Below, one piece after another: positions 6,974-13,298 of a stretch of 15,039 bases of DNA. Location: NCBI GenBank assembly GCA_022600395.1, contig JAHZKM010000089.1, positions 1 to 15,039 on the forward strand, in the 5' to 3' direction. Source of the DNA: Pseudomonadota bacterium. GTDB lineage: Bacteria > Pseudomonadota > Gammaproteobacteria > PS1 > Pseudothioglobaceae. The first letter of the stretch is position 1; each line of letters starts with the position of its first letter. The translations under genes were made by a program, and so were the position numbers. The notes under the pieces were generated by a model. That model ran no database searches. It had not been told where the DNA came from and saw nothing but the letters and a program-made list of their open reading frames with translations.

Positions 6974-7992
6974 ATCGCCTCCTCAACCATCTCTTTCATA
7001 CTATCAATCAAATCCTTTGCTTCAATAGCAATTTGCTCATTATTGAAACGAAGTACAGCATGCATATAGTTTTCTAAATAGATGTGCACTTCTCCTTGAT
7101 CGTTTTCGATGACTGTCGCTCTACACGGCAACATAACACCTAGTCTCGGATCAAGCTTGAGAAATTTTTGCATGTTTTTAAAATTACAAAATCTGACCAC
7201 AACCTGCTTTTCATCTTCAATTGACTGCTTTCCAAAGCCCTCAAATAAGGTTCTAGATGGGTACACTCTAAAATTATAAGCGGCAGCTGAATCTCTTAGT
7301 TTGTCAACTGTCGTTCCAAGATTATGTTGAGATTGGTAAACAAATACCAACGGCTCTTTGGTTGCTTCAGGTTTATTATCAAACTGCGCTGACTTTTGAT
7401 GTGAGCGAATATAAGCCACCAAGTCATTTGCCATTTGATCGGTAAAATTAAACTCTTTCTTAAACGACATCATTTCCGTATCTTTGATACCGTTCATGAT
7501 AATGTGTTTAATCATTTGATCTTCAGCAGCATGCAAAAAACCTTGATTAGCCAGTGCTGGCGGAGAGACCTCTCGATCTTTTTGCCATGAGAAATTTTTA
7601 CCTGTACCTTCACCACCTTCTAGTTGTGAGCCATGACAACGTTGACAATACTGCTCATAGGTATGTTTGCCTGCCTGCGCATCACCTGCAATGACTGCTT
7701 GGCTGTATTGAGGCGCTTTAACACCAGCACGCAAGAAACGAATCAACTTGGTCATTTGCGCATTAGAAAGATTAAACCCTGGCATAATTCTTCCAGGACG
7801 ACCATATTTAATAGTTTTTTTAAGGTAATTATCTGAATGATTGGCAATGGTTGAACGATACAACGGCAAACCTAAAGACCCTTGTTGAGAAAACCCGTGA
7901 CACTTTTCACAATTTTCAAAATAAATTTCTTGTCCGCCAGCAAAACTTAACCAAGGTAGCAAAAAAATAATCAATAACTTCTTTGATTTCAC
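6967..7992 (-). CDS. Dihaem cytochrome c fused to a C-terminal DUF302 domain
   Basis: A 341-residue periplasmic protein. Signal peptide 1-18 (ending LSFA). Two class I cytochrome c domains follow: haem site 1 C28-EK-C31-H32 with likely axial M70 (GRIMPGF), and haem site 2 C116-QR-C119-H120 with likely axial M174 or M175 (DTEMMSF). The tail from about 214 is a DUF302 domain: VDKLRDSAAAYNF, VVVRFCNFKNMQKFLKLDPRLG (265-286) and the hallmark MLPCRATVIE (287-296), with C269 and C290. The start is GTG, preceded by GAGAGAG. Haem attachment would need the Ccm system, part of which is encoded at 10745-12607. A near-consensus FNR/ANR box lies upstream, suggesting induction at low oxygen. Electron transfer is a safe inference; substrate and partners are unknown. 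It is followed by a second DUF302 gene. Confidence 0.85.
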   Translation of the reverse strand: MKSKKLLIIFLLPWLSFAGGQEIYFENCEKCHGFSQQGSLGLPLYRSTIANHSDNYLKKTIKYGRPGRIMPGFNLSNAQMTKLIRFLRAGVKAPQYSQAVIAGDAQAGKHTYEQYCQRCHGSQLEGGEGTGKNFSWQKDREVSPPALANQGFLHAAEDQMIKHIIMNGIKDTEMMSFKKEFNFTDQMANDLVAYIRSHQKSAQFDNKPEATKEPLVFVYQSQHNLGTTVDKLRDSAAAYNFRVYPSRTLFEGFGKQSIEDEKQVVVRFCNFKNMQKFLKLDPRLGVMLPCRATVIENDQGEVHIYLENYMHAVLRFNNEQIAIEAKDLIDSMKEMVEEAIW

Positions 7993-8023
7993 TATATCTC
8001 TCTCTTTATATTTTTATAAGCAT

Positions 8024-8065
8024 ATTCTAATATACTTACCCTATAAAAAAATTGATGTATGTCAA
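8024..8065 (-). promoter_or_regulatory. FNR/ANR-type class II promoter for the cytochrome c-DUF302 operon
   Basis: On the minus strand TTGAC-ATAC-ATCAA (8065-8052) matches the FNR/ANR consensus TTGAT-N4-ATCAA with one mismatch. A -10 TAGAAT (one mismatch from TATAAT) lies at 8029-8024, implying a start near 8017. The box is then centred at -41.5, the exact position for class II FNR activation, where the activator replaces a -35 element. The leader to the GTG at 7992 is about 25 nt. Sequence and spacing are seen directly; regulation by an FNR homologue is inferred. Confidence 0.6.
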
Positions 8066-8088
8066 TAAAAGATTTTTTATTTTAGCTA

Positions 8089-8111
8089 AGCTAATCGTCT
8101 CATGATTAGCT
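8089..8111 (-). other. Hairpin after ppiD, possible weak terminator
   Basis: AGCTAATC (8089-8096) and GATTAGCT (8104-8111) form a perfect 8-bp stem with a 7-nt loop, 5 nt after the ppiD stop. No U run follows on the minus strand (an A-rich stretch does), so it is not a canonical terminator. It may stabilise the ppiD 3' end or assist factor-dependent termination. Confidence 0.4.
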
Positions 8112-8116
8112 ACGGA

Positions 8117-9961
8117 TTAAAGTTTCGAATTAAAGACTTTAATTTCAGCTTTTGCACGCAAAGTTTGCAAGATATTAACAAACACTTCATTTGACTCAAA
8201 ACCTAATAATATAGCCTCAAGGTTCGCCGCTGATGTTTTAGATTCCGACACCTTAACCCCTGTTAAGTTGATGACTAATGCATTTCTTGCGTCTAGACTT
8301 TGAGCGCTAATAACAGGTTCAGATGCTGGCTTTGATAGTGCAAAAACCTTATTTACAATCGCAACATCTGTTTTAGTTGTATCGCGTTTAATCCAATCAA
8401 CCGACTCCCACTTAAGAGAATTTTTATCTAACAATTGATCTAAAGATTTGTCATCTCCGCCTTTCGCAGAAGTGACAATTTGAGCGGCGACATTATCAAC
8501 AAAAGTCTTAGCTAATAGACGAGTTAAGTGTATATTAATTTCGTCCTTTACCTCATCAAATGTCTTTTGACGTTGAGCCAATTTATCTTTTAGGCGCACC
8601 ACAACAAAACGATCCTTATCTAGCTCTAAGACTTCTGAATTTTCACCCTTGTTTAAGACAACATCACTAAATGCAGTGGCAACAATCTTAGAGTCAAGTT
8701 GAGTGCTTGATCTGGTGAAAAAATCACTGGTACTAAACTTTAATGCCATTTGGCTGGCCAACTCTTCTAGATTGGTCTCATAAGCTAAATTAGCCATTTG
8801 CTCGGTTAAATTATAAAGATCTTTTTGCGCTTTCGTCTCAGTATAAAGCTGCATTAACTCAGATCTAACTTCCGAAAAAGGCTTTACTGAGCCAGCTTGA
8901 ATCTTGTTAAGCTTAATAATATGGTAGCCAAAATCAGACTTTACCAACTCACTCAGCTGCCCTTCTTGCATAGCAAACACGGCATTTTCAAAAGCATCAA
9001 CCATCACCCCACGACCAAACAAACCTAAATCACCGCCTGAATCTTTAGAGCCTGTATCTTCAGAATATTGCGCTGCCAACTTATCAAAGTCAACGCCTTG
9101 GCCAAGCAAGTCTAGCACCTTGTTGGCTAACTCTTTACTAGGTAACAAGATATGTTGTGCTTGACGCTCTTCTTCTGAGGTAAATCTAGCCTGCTCATCT
9201 TCATAGAAATTAAACAGTTCATCGTCTGTTGCCTCAATAGTTTTGGCAATCTCAGCTAAAGAAAGCTCAACAAACTCAATTTTTGCCTGCTCAGGTTCAA
9301 AAAATGATTCTTTTTGATTATTGTAGTAATCCTTAACACTTTTAGCGTCAACAGTCACCTTGTTGGTGTAATCATCAGCATTCAACTTAATATAGGAAAA
9401 CTTTCGCTGTTGATCATTTAGATTTTGTAATCTTTGAAGCTGCGAAGGCAACATAAAAGCAGAATCAAGTAGATTGTATTTAATCTGATTTTGCGTTAGC
9501 TCTTTAGCTCTAACAGATTCATATTCGGCGGGCGTATAGCCATTTAATCTTAATAAATTTTTGTATTTGTCTAGCGAGAAACGCCCCTGCTCTTGAAATA
9601 ACTCATTAGCTTGAATGATGGCGTTTAATTCTGAACTACTGGTTGCATGAGACATCTGCTCAGCCAACTGATTTAACAAGTGCTTATCAATCATTTGGTT
9701 AATAATAGATTGCTTTAAAACAGCGTCAAATTCTGTATTGTACTGCTCGGCTAACTTTTGTTGAAGTCGTCTTTTTTGAGGGTTAAATTCGGCCAAAAAG
9801 GCTTCTTTTGAAATCTCGTCATCATCAATTGAGGCGACAACAACATTAGAGGCGCCAGTAAAGTATTCGTTAACACCGAATAAGGCAAATGGAACAGTGA
9901 TCAAACCGACAATTAAATAGGCCAACCAGCCCTTGGTTTTGTTTTTAATAGAACTAAGCAT
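8117..9961 (-). CDS. ppiD: Membrane-anchored periplasmic chaperone PpiD
   Basis: Periplasmic folding helper associated with the Sec translocon. It has 614 residues (E. coli 623). A short cytoplasmic N-terminus SSIKNKTKGW is followed by a single membrane anchor (about 12-32, LAYLIVGLITVPFALFGV), then a SurA-N-like helical region (about 40-210). A parvulin-type PpiC domain at about 266-356 has QAQHILLPS, AAQYSEDTGSKDSGGDLGLFGRG and the closing FGYHIIKL, followed by a C-terminal helical part. The parvulin domain of E. coli PpiD has little or no isomerase activity, so chaperoning is the likelier role here too. The gene lies downstream of hupB, tRNA-Val and tRNA-Asp, the usual gammaproteobacterial neighbourhood. 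The start codon has no strong Shine-Dalgarno, but the MLSSIKNKTKGW beginning is family-typical. Confidence 0.95.
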   Translation of the reverse strand: MLSSIKNKTKGWLAYLIVGLITVPFALFGVNEYFTGASNVVVASIDDDEISKEAFLAEFNPQKRRLQQKLAEQYNTEFDAVLKQSIINQMIDKHLLNQLAEQMSHATSSSELNAIIQANELFQEQGRFSLDKYKNLLRLNGYTPAEYESVRAKELTQNQIKYNLLDSAFMLPSQLQRLQNLNDQQRKFSYIKLNADDYTNKVTVDAKSVKDYYNNQKESFFEPEQAKIEFVELSLAEIAKTIEATDDELFNFYEDEQARFTSEEERQAQHILLPSKELANKVLDLLGQGVDFDKLAAQYSEDTGSKDSGGDLGLFGRGVMVDAFENAVFAMQEGQLSELVKSDFGYHIIKLNKIQAGSVKPFSEVRSELMQLYTETKAQKDLYNLTEQMANLAYETNLEELASQMALKFSTSDFFTRSSTQLDSKIVATAFSDVVLNKGENSEVLELDKDRFVVVRLKDKLAQRQKTFDEVKDEINIHLTRLLAKTFVDNVAAQIVTSAKGGDDKSLDQLLDKNSLKWESVDWIKRDTTKTDVAIVNKVFALSKPASEPVISAQSLDARNALVINLTGVKVSESKTSAANLEAILLGFESNEVFVNILQTLRAKAEIKVFNSKL

Positions 9962-10023
9962 AAGTATGAATGGCTTGATCCTTGAAAGACAAGCGACAAA
10001 ATTTAAACAATAAAAAACAAATG

Positions 10024-10052
10024 ATTATAAACGAAAAAGTTTATAAAAATAA
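10024..10052 (-). promoter_or_regulatory. Putative ppiD promoter
   Basis: A perfect -10 TATAAT at 10029-10024 on the minus strand, with a weak -35 TTATTT at 10052-10047 and 17 nt between. It lies in the AT-rich stretch between tRNA-Asp and ppiD and would give a leader of about 55 nt. ppiD may also be reached by read-through from the tRNA unit. Confidence 0.4.
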
Positions 10053-10112
10053 AAGGTGTTTTAGATAGTTTTAAATTGATTTGAATTCGGATGCCAAAAC
10101 TAGGGATAGTTA

Positions 10113-10189
<77 letters not shown>

Positions 10190-10201
10190 GAGATGTTTTT
10201 T

Positions 10202-10277
10202 TGGTGGGCGATACAAGACTTGAACTTGTGACATTCGCCTTGTAAGGGCGACGCTCTACCAACTGAGCTAATCGCCC
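10202..10277 (-). tRNA. tRNA-Val (anticodon TAC)
   Basis: A complete cloverleaf of 76 nt. Acceptor arm GGGCGAT pairs with ATCGCCC, the discriminator is A and CCA is encoded. The anticodon loop CTTACAA contains TAC (reads GTA/GTG and, with usual modification, other Val codons), and the T arm is ACAAG-TTCAAGT-CTTGT. The 5' end directly follows a run of seven T; the 3' CCA runs into a run of A, so leader and trailer are complementary. Confidence 0.97.
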
Positions 10278-10321
10278 AAAAAAACATGTGCCTAATACTT
10301 AAAGATAAGCACCGGGCACAT
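10278..10321 (-). terminator. hupB terminator overlapping the tRNA promoter
   Basis: On the minus strand ATGTGCC (10321-10315) pairs with GGCACAT (10292-10286); the 22-nt intervening part contains a small CTTA/TAAG stem. Then comes G and seven T (10284-10278), directly before tRNA-Val. It begins 15 nt after the hupB stop. Its 5' arm overlaps the tRNA promoter -10 and lies upstream of that promoter's expected start, so only read-through from hupB could form the full hairpin. Confidence 0.65.
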
Positions 10322-10347
10322 TATACTGAAAAAATCTTAAGAGTTAA
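10320..10347 (-). promoter_or_regulatory. Promoter of the tRNA-Val / tRNA-Asp unit
   Basis: -10 TATAAT at 10325-10320 and -35 TTAACT at 10347-10342 (four of six consensus bases), 16 nt apart; the -35 overlaps the end of hupB. Between -10 and the expected start near 10313 lies GTGCCC, a GC-rich discriminator in an AT-rich genome. Such discriminators are typical of stable-RNA promoters under stringent (ppGpp) control; that control is inferred. Confidence 0.65.
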
Positions 10348-10612
10348 CTGATTCTTTAAGTAATTTACCTGCTTTAAATGCAGGAACTTTAGATGCAGCA
10401 ATTTGAATCGCTGCACCCGTTTGTGGATTACGACCTGTGCGCGCTGCACGGTCTCTTACCAAAAAGCTTCCAAAGCCTGTAATTGCTACACTATCGCCTG
10501 CTGACAATGCTGAAGTGATCGCACCTGTTGTTGCATCTAATGCGCGAGCTGCGTCTGCTTTTGTTAAACCTGAAGTTTCTGCAATTGCTGCTACTAAATC
10601 TGATTTATTCAT
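10337..10612 (-). CDS. hupB: DNA-binding protein HU (beta-type)
   Basis: Small histone-like nucleoid protein that bends and compacts DNA as a dimer. It has 91 residues (E. coli HU 90). The N-terminus [27 protein letters not shown] is the HU helical dimerisation part. [23 protein letters not shown] (44-66) leads into the DNA-binding arm with the intercalating proline P63 in GRNPQTG, and [14 protein letters not shown] closes the fold. It resembles HU rather than IHF. A Shine-Dalgarno GGAGA (10625-10621) lies 8 nt before the ATG, and a strong promoter lies upstream. In many gammaproteobacteria lon precedes hupB; here ccmG does, so that link is broken. The gene ends at a hairpin nested with the promoter of the following tRNAs. 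Confidence 0.97.
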   Translation of the reverse strand: MNKSDLVAAIAETSGLTKADAARALDATTGAITSALSAGDSVAITGFGSFLVRDRAARTGRNPQTGAAIQIAASKVPAFKAGKLLKESVNS

Positions 10613-10688
10613 TACTTTATTCTCCTATTTTGTAATTTGTATGTCATTATTAAATTTTGTTAAGCTTTTGAGCTACTGCTTTAGAAGA

Positions 10689-10745
10689 ATTATCCATTAA
10701 ATACCCACACTGTCAATCAATTTTTTTTAAAAAAAATATAAATTT
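10689..10745 (-). promoter_or_regulatory. Strong hupB promoter with A/T tract resembling an UP element
   Basis: On the minus strand a perfect -35 TTGACA (10716-10711) and -10 GATAAT (10694-10689, one mismatch) are separated by 16 nt. Directly upstream, 10719-10745 is almost pure A/T, with a run of eight T followed by eight A, like an UP element that contacts the RNA polymerase alpha subunit. High expression, as expected for HU, would fit. Confidence 0.75.
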
Positions 10746-11284
10746 TATGTATTAGTTTTTGCTGATATTTTAAGCTGTTGAATTAACGGTAAAATTTTTG
10801 TTTTCCAGATCTCTGGTGTGAGCTGACCAATGCGCTTGTAGCGAATAATTCCTTGACTATCGACAAGAAAAGTCTCAGGTGTAGCATATACACCAAGCTC
10901 TAAACCTAAATTTCCCTGCTCATCAAATATAATTTGATCATAAGGATTACCCAATCTATCTAAAAAAAACTGACCTTCTTTTCGCGTATCTTTGTAATTA
11001 ACGCCAAGCATTTTGACATTACTGGATTGCGCAATTTCCATTAACATTTGATGCTCTGCTCGACAAGTAACACACCATGAGGCCCAAACATTAACCATGG
11101 TTATATTGCCTTCTAGTTGAGATTGAGTTGTATAGCGCTTATAAGTATTAAAATCTTCTACTTCTAGATTTGGAAAAGATTTACCAATTAAAGGAGAAGG
11201 AAGCTTTTTGGTATCACGGCCCAGACCATCAAACAAAAACCACGCCAAAATAACAAAAACAGCTAATGGTAAAAATTTACCCAT
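10745..11284 (-). CDS. ccmG: Thiol:disulfide interchange protein CcmG (DsbE)
   Basis: Membrane-anchored periplasmic thioredoxin that helps keep apocytochrome c CxxCH cysteines reduced for haem ligation. It has 179 residues (E. coli 185). The N-terminal anchor is about 4-19. The thioredoxin-like fold begins after LIGKSFPNLEV, with the active site NVWASWCVTCRAEH (C71, C74) and the family glutamate region GVNYKDTRKEG; GVYATPETFLVDSQGIIRYKRIG contains the cis-proline and the CcmG-typical ending. It follows ccmE by 3 nt. In the usual order ccmF sits between ccmE and ccmG; it is absent here, as is ccmH after ccmG. The gene runs towards the hupB promoter without an obvious terminator. Confidence 0.95.
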   Translation of the reverse strand: MGKFLPLAVFVILAWFLFDGLGRDTKKLPSPLIGKSFPNLEVEDFNTYKRYTTQSQLEGNITMVNVWASWCVTCRAEHQMLMEIAQSSNVKMLGVNYKDTRKEGQFFLDRLGNPYDQIIFDEQGNLGLELGVYATPETFLVDSQGIIRYKRIGQLTPEIWKTKILPLIQQLKISAKTNT

Positions 11285-11287
11285 AAT

Positions 11288-11704
11288 TTACTTTTCAGCC
11301 TTTTCTAGCGCATCAGCTACTTCAGGTGGCATGTAGTTTTCATCATGCTTAGCTAATACCTCTGTTGCAATAAAAGTACCATTTACCAAAGAACCTGTCG
11401 TAATAATACCCTGGCCCTCTCTAAATAAATCTGGCAAGATGCCTGTGTATTTAATTTTAAACGTCTCTTTATTATCAGTAACCTCAAAATTAACCGTCAT
11501 ATCTTCGCGTATGACACTGCCATTTGCAACCAGCCCGCCTAAGCGGAAACTTTTTCCAACTGGCGCTTTACCCTCAGCCACTTCAGTCGGCGAATAAAAG
11601 TAATTGGTATTACTGCCTAGCGCTTGTAGTAACAAAGTAATTGCCAATATCGCACCCGCCACTAGCAAGGCCACTAACACCATTCTATTTTGTCGTTTTG
11701 TCAT
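11288..11704 (-). CDS. ccmE: Cytochrome c maturation haem chaperone CcmE
   Basis: Periplasmic, membrane-anchored carrier that binds haem covalently through a histidine and hands it to the CcmF/H ligase. It has 138 residues. The membrane anchor is about 8-28. The OB-fold body contains SFRLGGLV (52-59), VNFEVTDN and YTGILPDLFREGQGI (86-100). The haem-binding motif is LAKHDENYMPPEV, with H120 equivalent to E. coli H130 and Y124 to Y134. The variant is the ordinary His type, not the Cys type. The ATG is 1 nt after the ccmD stop, and ccmG follows after 3 nt. Confidence 0.97.
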   Translation of the reverse strand: MTKRQNRMVLVALLVAGAILAITLLLQALGSNTNYFYSPTEVAEGKAPVGKSFRLGGLVANGSVIREDMTVNFEVTDNKETFKIKYTGILPDLFREGQGIITTGSLVNGTFIATEVLAKHDENYMPPEVADALEKAEK

Positions 11705-11705
11705 G

Positions 11706-11867
11706 TTATAAATCCCTTAAATATTTAACTCGTAATTTTCTAATGGTGTCGAGGCGAGACTTTTTTGCTCTTAAAAATAAAAATGCAATCGTGACAAAAG
11801 TCAATCCATATGAAAACCAAATATAGACCGCATATTTGTCAAATACTAATTGTGCGAATATGTCCAT
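11706..11867 (-). CDS. ccmD: Haem exporter small subunit CcmD
   Basis: A 53-residue membrane protein, easily missed because of its size. It begins MDIFAQLVFDKYAVYIWFSYGL, has one membrane helix (about 13-32) and ends in a basic tail (RAKKSRLDTIRKLRVKYLRDL), the normal CcmD layout with N-terminus out and basic tail in the cytoplasm. The family role is release of haem-loaded CcmE from the CcmABCD complex. Its ATG overlaps the ccmC stop in TAATG and its TAA ends 1 nt before the ccmE ATG, so it sits exactly in the expected C-D-E order. Sequence of this family is poorly conserved; position and topology carry the call. Confidence 0.9.
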   Translation of the reverse strand: MDIFAQLVFDKYAVYIWFSYGLTFVTIAFLFLRAKKSRLDTIRKLRVKYLRDL

Positions 11868-12607
11868 TATTTATCACCTTTTGTAATTAATGTCTTTACC
11901 CAGCCTGAATTTTGCTCTCGAATTAATACCTCATCACGTGCTCGCATTAACAGCAAAGCACCATACAAAAACTTAAAGGCAAAACTAATCAACATCAGTG
12001 AAATAAACATATCTATTTGCATTGACACTTTATTAACACTAATTGAAGAACCTTGATGTAGGCTATTCCACCATTCAACTGAATAATAAATAATAGGAAT
12101 ATTAACCAAACCCACAATTGCTAAAACAGCGCTGGCTTTAGAGGCTGTTTTAGGATTGTCAAAGGCATTATTAAGCGATATATAGGCCAAGTACAAAAAC
12201 AACAAAATAAGCTCTGACGTTAAGCGTGCATCCCATACCCACCAAGTGCCCCACATAGGTTTACCCCAGACAGCGCCAGTTACCAATGCCAAAAACGTAA
12301 AAGCAGCGCCAATAGGTGCCGAAACTTTTGCAACGATATCGGCCAATTTGATTTGCCAAATAAGGCCAATAGCACTTGCGACCGCCATCACAATATAAAT
12401 CAATAAACTCATCCATGCCGCAGGCACATGCACATACATAATACGAACGCTATCGCCTTGCTGATAATCTGCAGGCGAAATGATGAGTGCCCAATACAAC
12501 CCAACTATCGTTAAACCGATAAAAGGATACAAAAACCAAGGAATAATTTTCGCACTAATTTGATAGAAATTTTTAGGGGAGGCAAATGCCTGAATCCATT
12601 TCCACAT
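11867..12607 (-). CDS. ccmC: Haem exporter permease CcmC
   Basis: Inner-membrane haem-handling protein that presents haem to CcmE. It has 246 residues with six hydrophobic segments (E. coli 245). The tryptophan-rich WWD motif WGTWWVWDARLTSELIL begins at residue 119. Conserved histidines H60 (MYVHVPAAW) and H184 (WWNSLHQG) coincide with the E. coli haem-ligating positions. The gene starts 27 nt after tsaB and leads into ccmD by a TAATG overlap. ccmA and ccmB, which normally precede it, are not present in the window. The alternative family member CcmF is excluded by length. Confidence 0.97.
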   Translation of the reverse strand: MWKWIQAFASPKNFYQISAKIIPWFLYPFIGLTIVGLYWALIISPADYQQGDSVRIMYVHVPAAWMSLLIYIVMAVASAIGLIWQIKLADIVAKVSAPIGAAFTFLALVTGAVWGKPMWGTWWVWDARLTSELILLFLYLAYISLNNAFDNPKTASKASAVLAIVGLVNIPIIYYSVEWWNSLHQGSSISVNKVSMQIDMFISLMLISFAFKFLYGALLLMRARDEVLIREQNSGWVKTLITKGDK

Positions 12608-12634
12608 AAATGATTAATAATTAAAAGTTGAGAA

Positions 12635-13294
12635 TTATTTTAAGGATTTTTGCGCTACATTGTTGCGTAAATAAGTAGGCAATGGCAAATTACCATCAAA
12701 CGCCTGATTTTTATCAATATGAGCCAATGCCAAATTAATTAGGTTTTCAGATTTAGGGTAAAAGTCTGCAGCATACTTGTTTATATTTGTCGCCCCAATC
12801 AGTTCGTTCTCATACGCACTCCATCCAGTGCCCACCCCCATATAATCTATACCAAGCAATGGCGCTTCATCTGGTTTGCATAACGTCTCATGAGTCAAGA
12901 CACCGCTCTCATAAATCCCCAAATAAACTTCACTCATGCGGGCGTCGAGTGCGATAGCCACCTTATCAGTCTTATATTTTTTGCTCGCCCCAAAACCCAC
13001 CACTTCCAACGTAGAAAAACCCAGCGTAGGAATATCAAAAGCCAACGACATGCCTTGTACTACACTCACGCACATGCGCACTCCGGTAAACGCACCAGGC
13101 CCTTTGGTATAAACGATCAAATCAAGATCGGCCACATTTAAGCTCGCCTCGTCAAGCACTTCATCGCACAATGGCAATATTAAGCTAGAACTTTTGGCCA
13201 CATCTTTTAAAAATCGAGAAGTAGTATTGCCCTGTGTATACAGACTAACAGAGCAAACCTCTGTACACGTATCAATAGCGAGAATATTTTTCAT
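12635..13294 (-). CDS. tsaB: tRNA t6A37 modification factor TsaB
   Basis: Partner of TsaD and TsaE in making N6-threonylcarbamoyladenosine at position 37 of ANN-decoding tRNAs. It has 219 residues (E. coli YeaZ 231). The ASKHA-fold N-terminus MKNILAIDTCTEVCSVSLY and the loop YTKGPGAFTGVRMCVSVVQGMSLA (GPGAFTGVR at 65-73) are diagnostic, and ALDARMSEVYLGIY marks the middle. It lacks the metal-binding histidines of TsaD, as expected for TsaB. It follows the GT51 gene by 4 nt and precedes ccmC by 27 nt, suggesting one transcript. RimI, often next to TsaB, is not adjacent. Confidence 0.95.
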   Translation of the reverse strand: MKNILAIDTCTEVCSVSLYTQGNTTSRFLKDVAKSSSLILPLCDEVLDEASLNVADLDLIVYTKGPGAFTGVRMCVSVVQGMSLAFDIPTLGFSTLEVVGFGASKKYKTDKVAIALDARMSEVYLGIYESGVLTHETLCKPDEAPLLGIDYMGVGTGWSAYENELIGATNINKYAADFYPKSENLINLALAHIDKNQAFDGNLPLPTYLRNNVAQKSLK

Positions 13295-13298
13295 TAGG

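Noticed and set aside
10092..10112. Terminator after tRNA-Asp
   Set aside because: AACTA/TAGTT with loop TCCC followed by only a few T is an AT-rich 5-bp stem, too weak to call without transcript ends.
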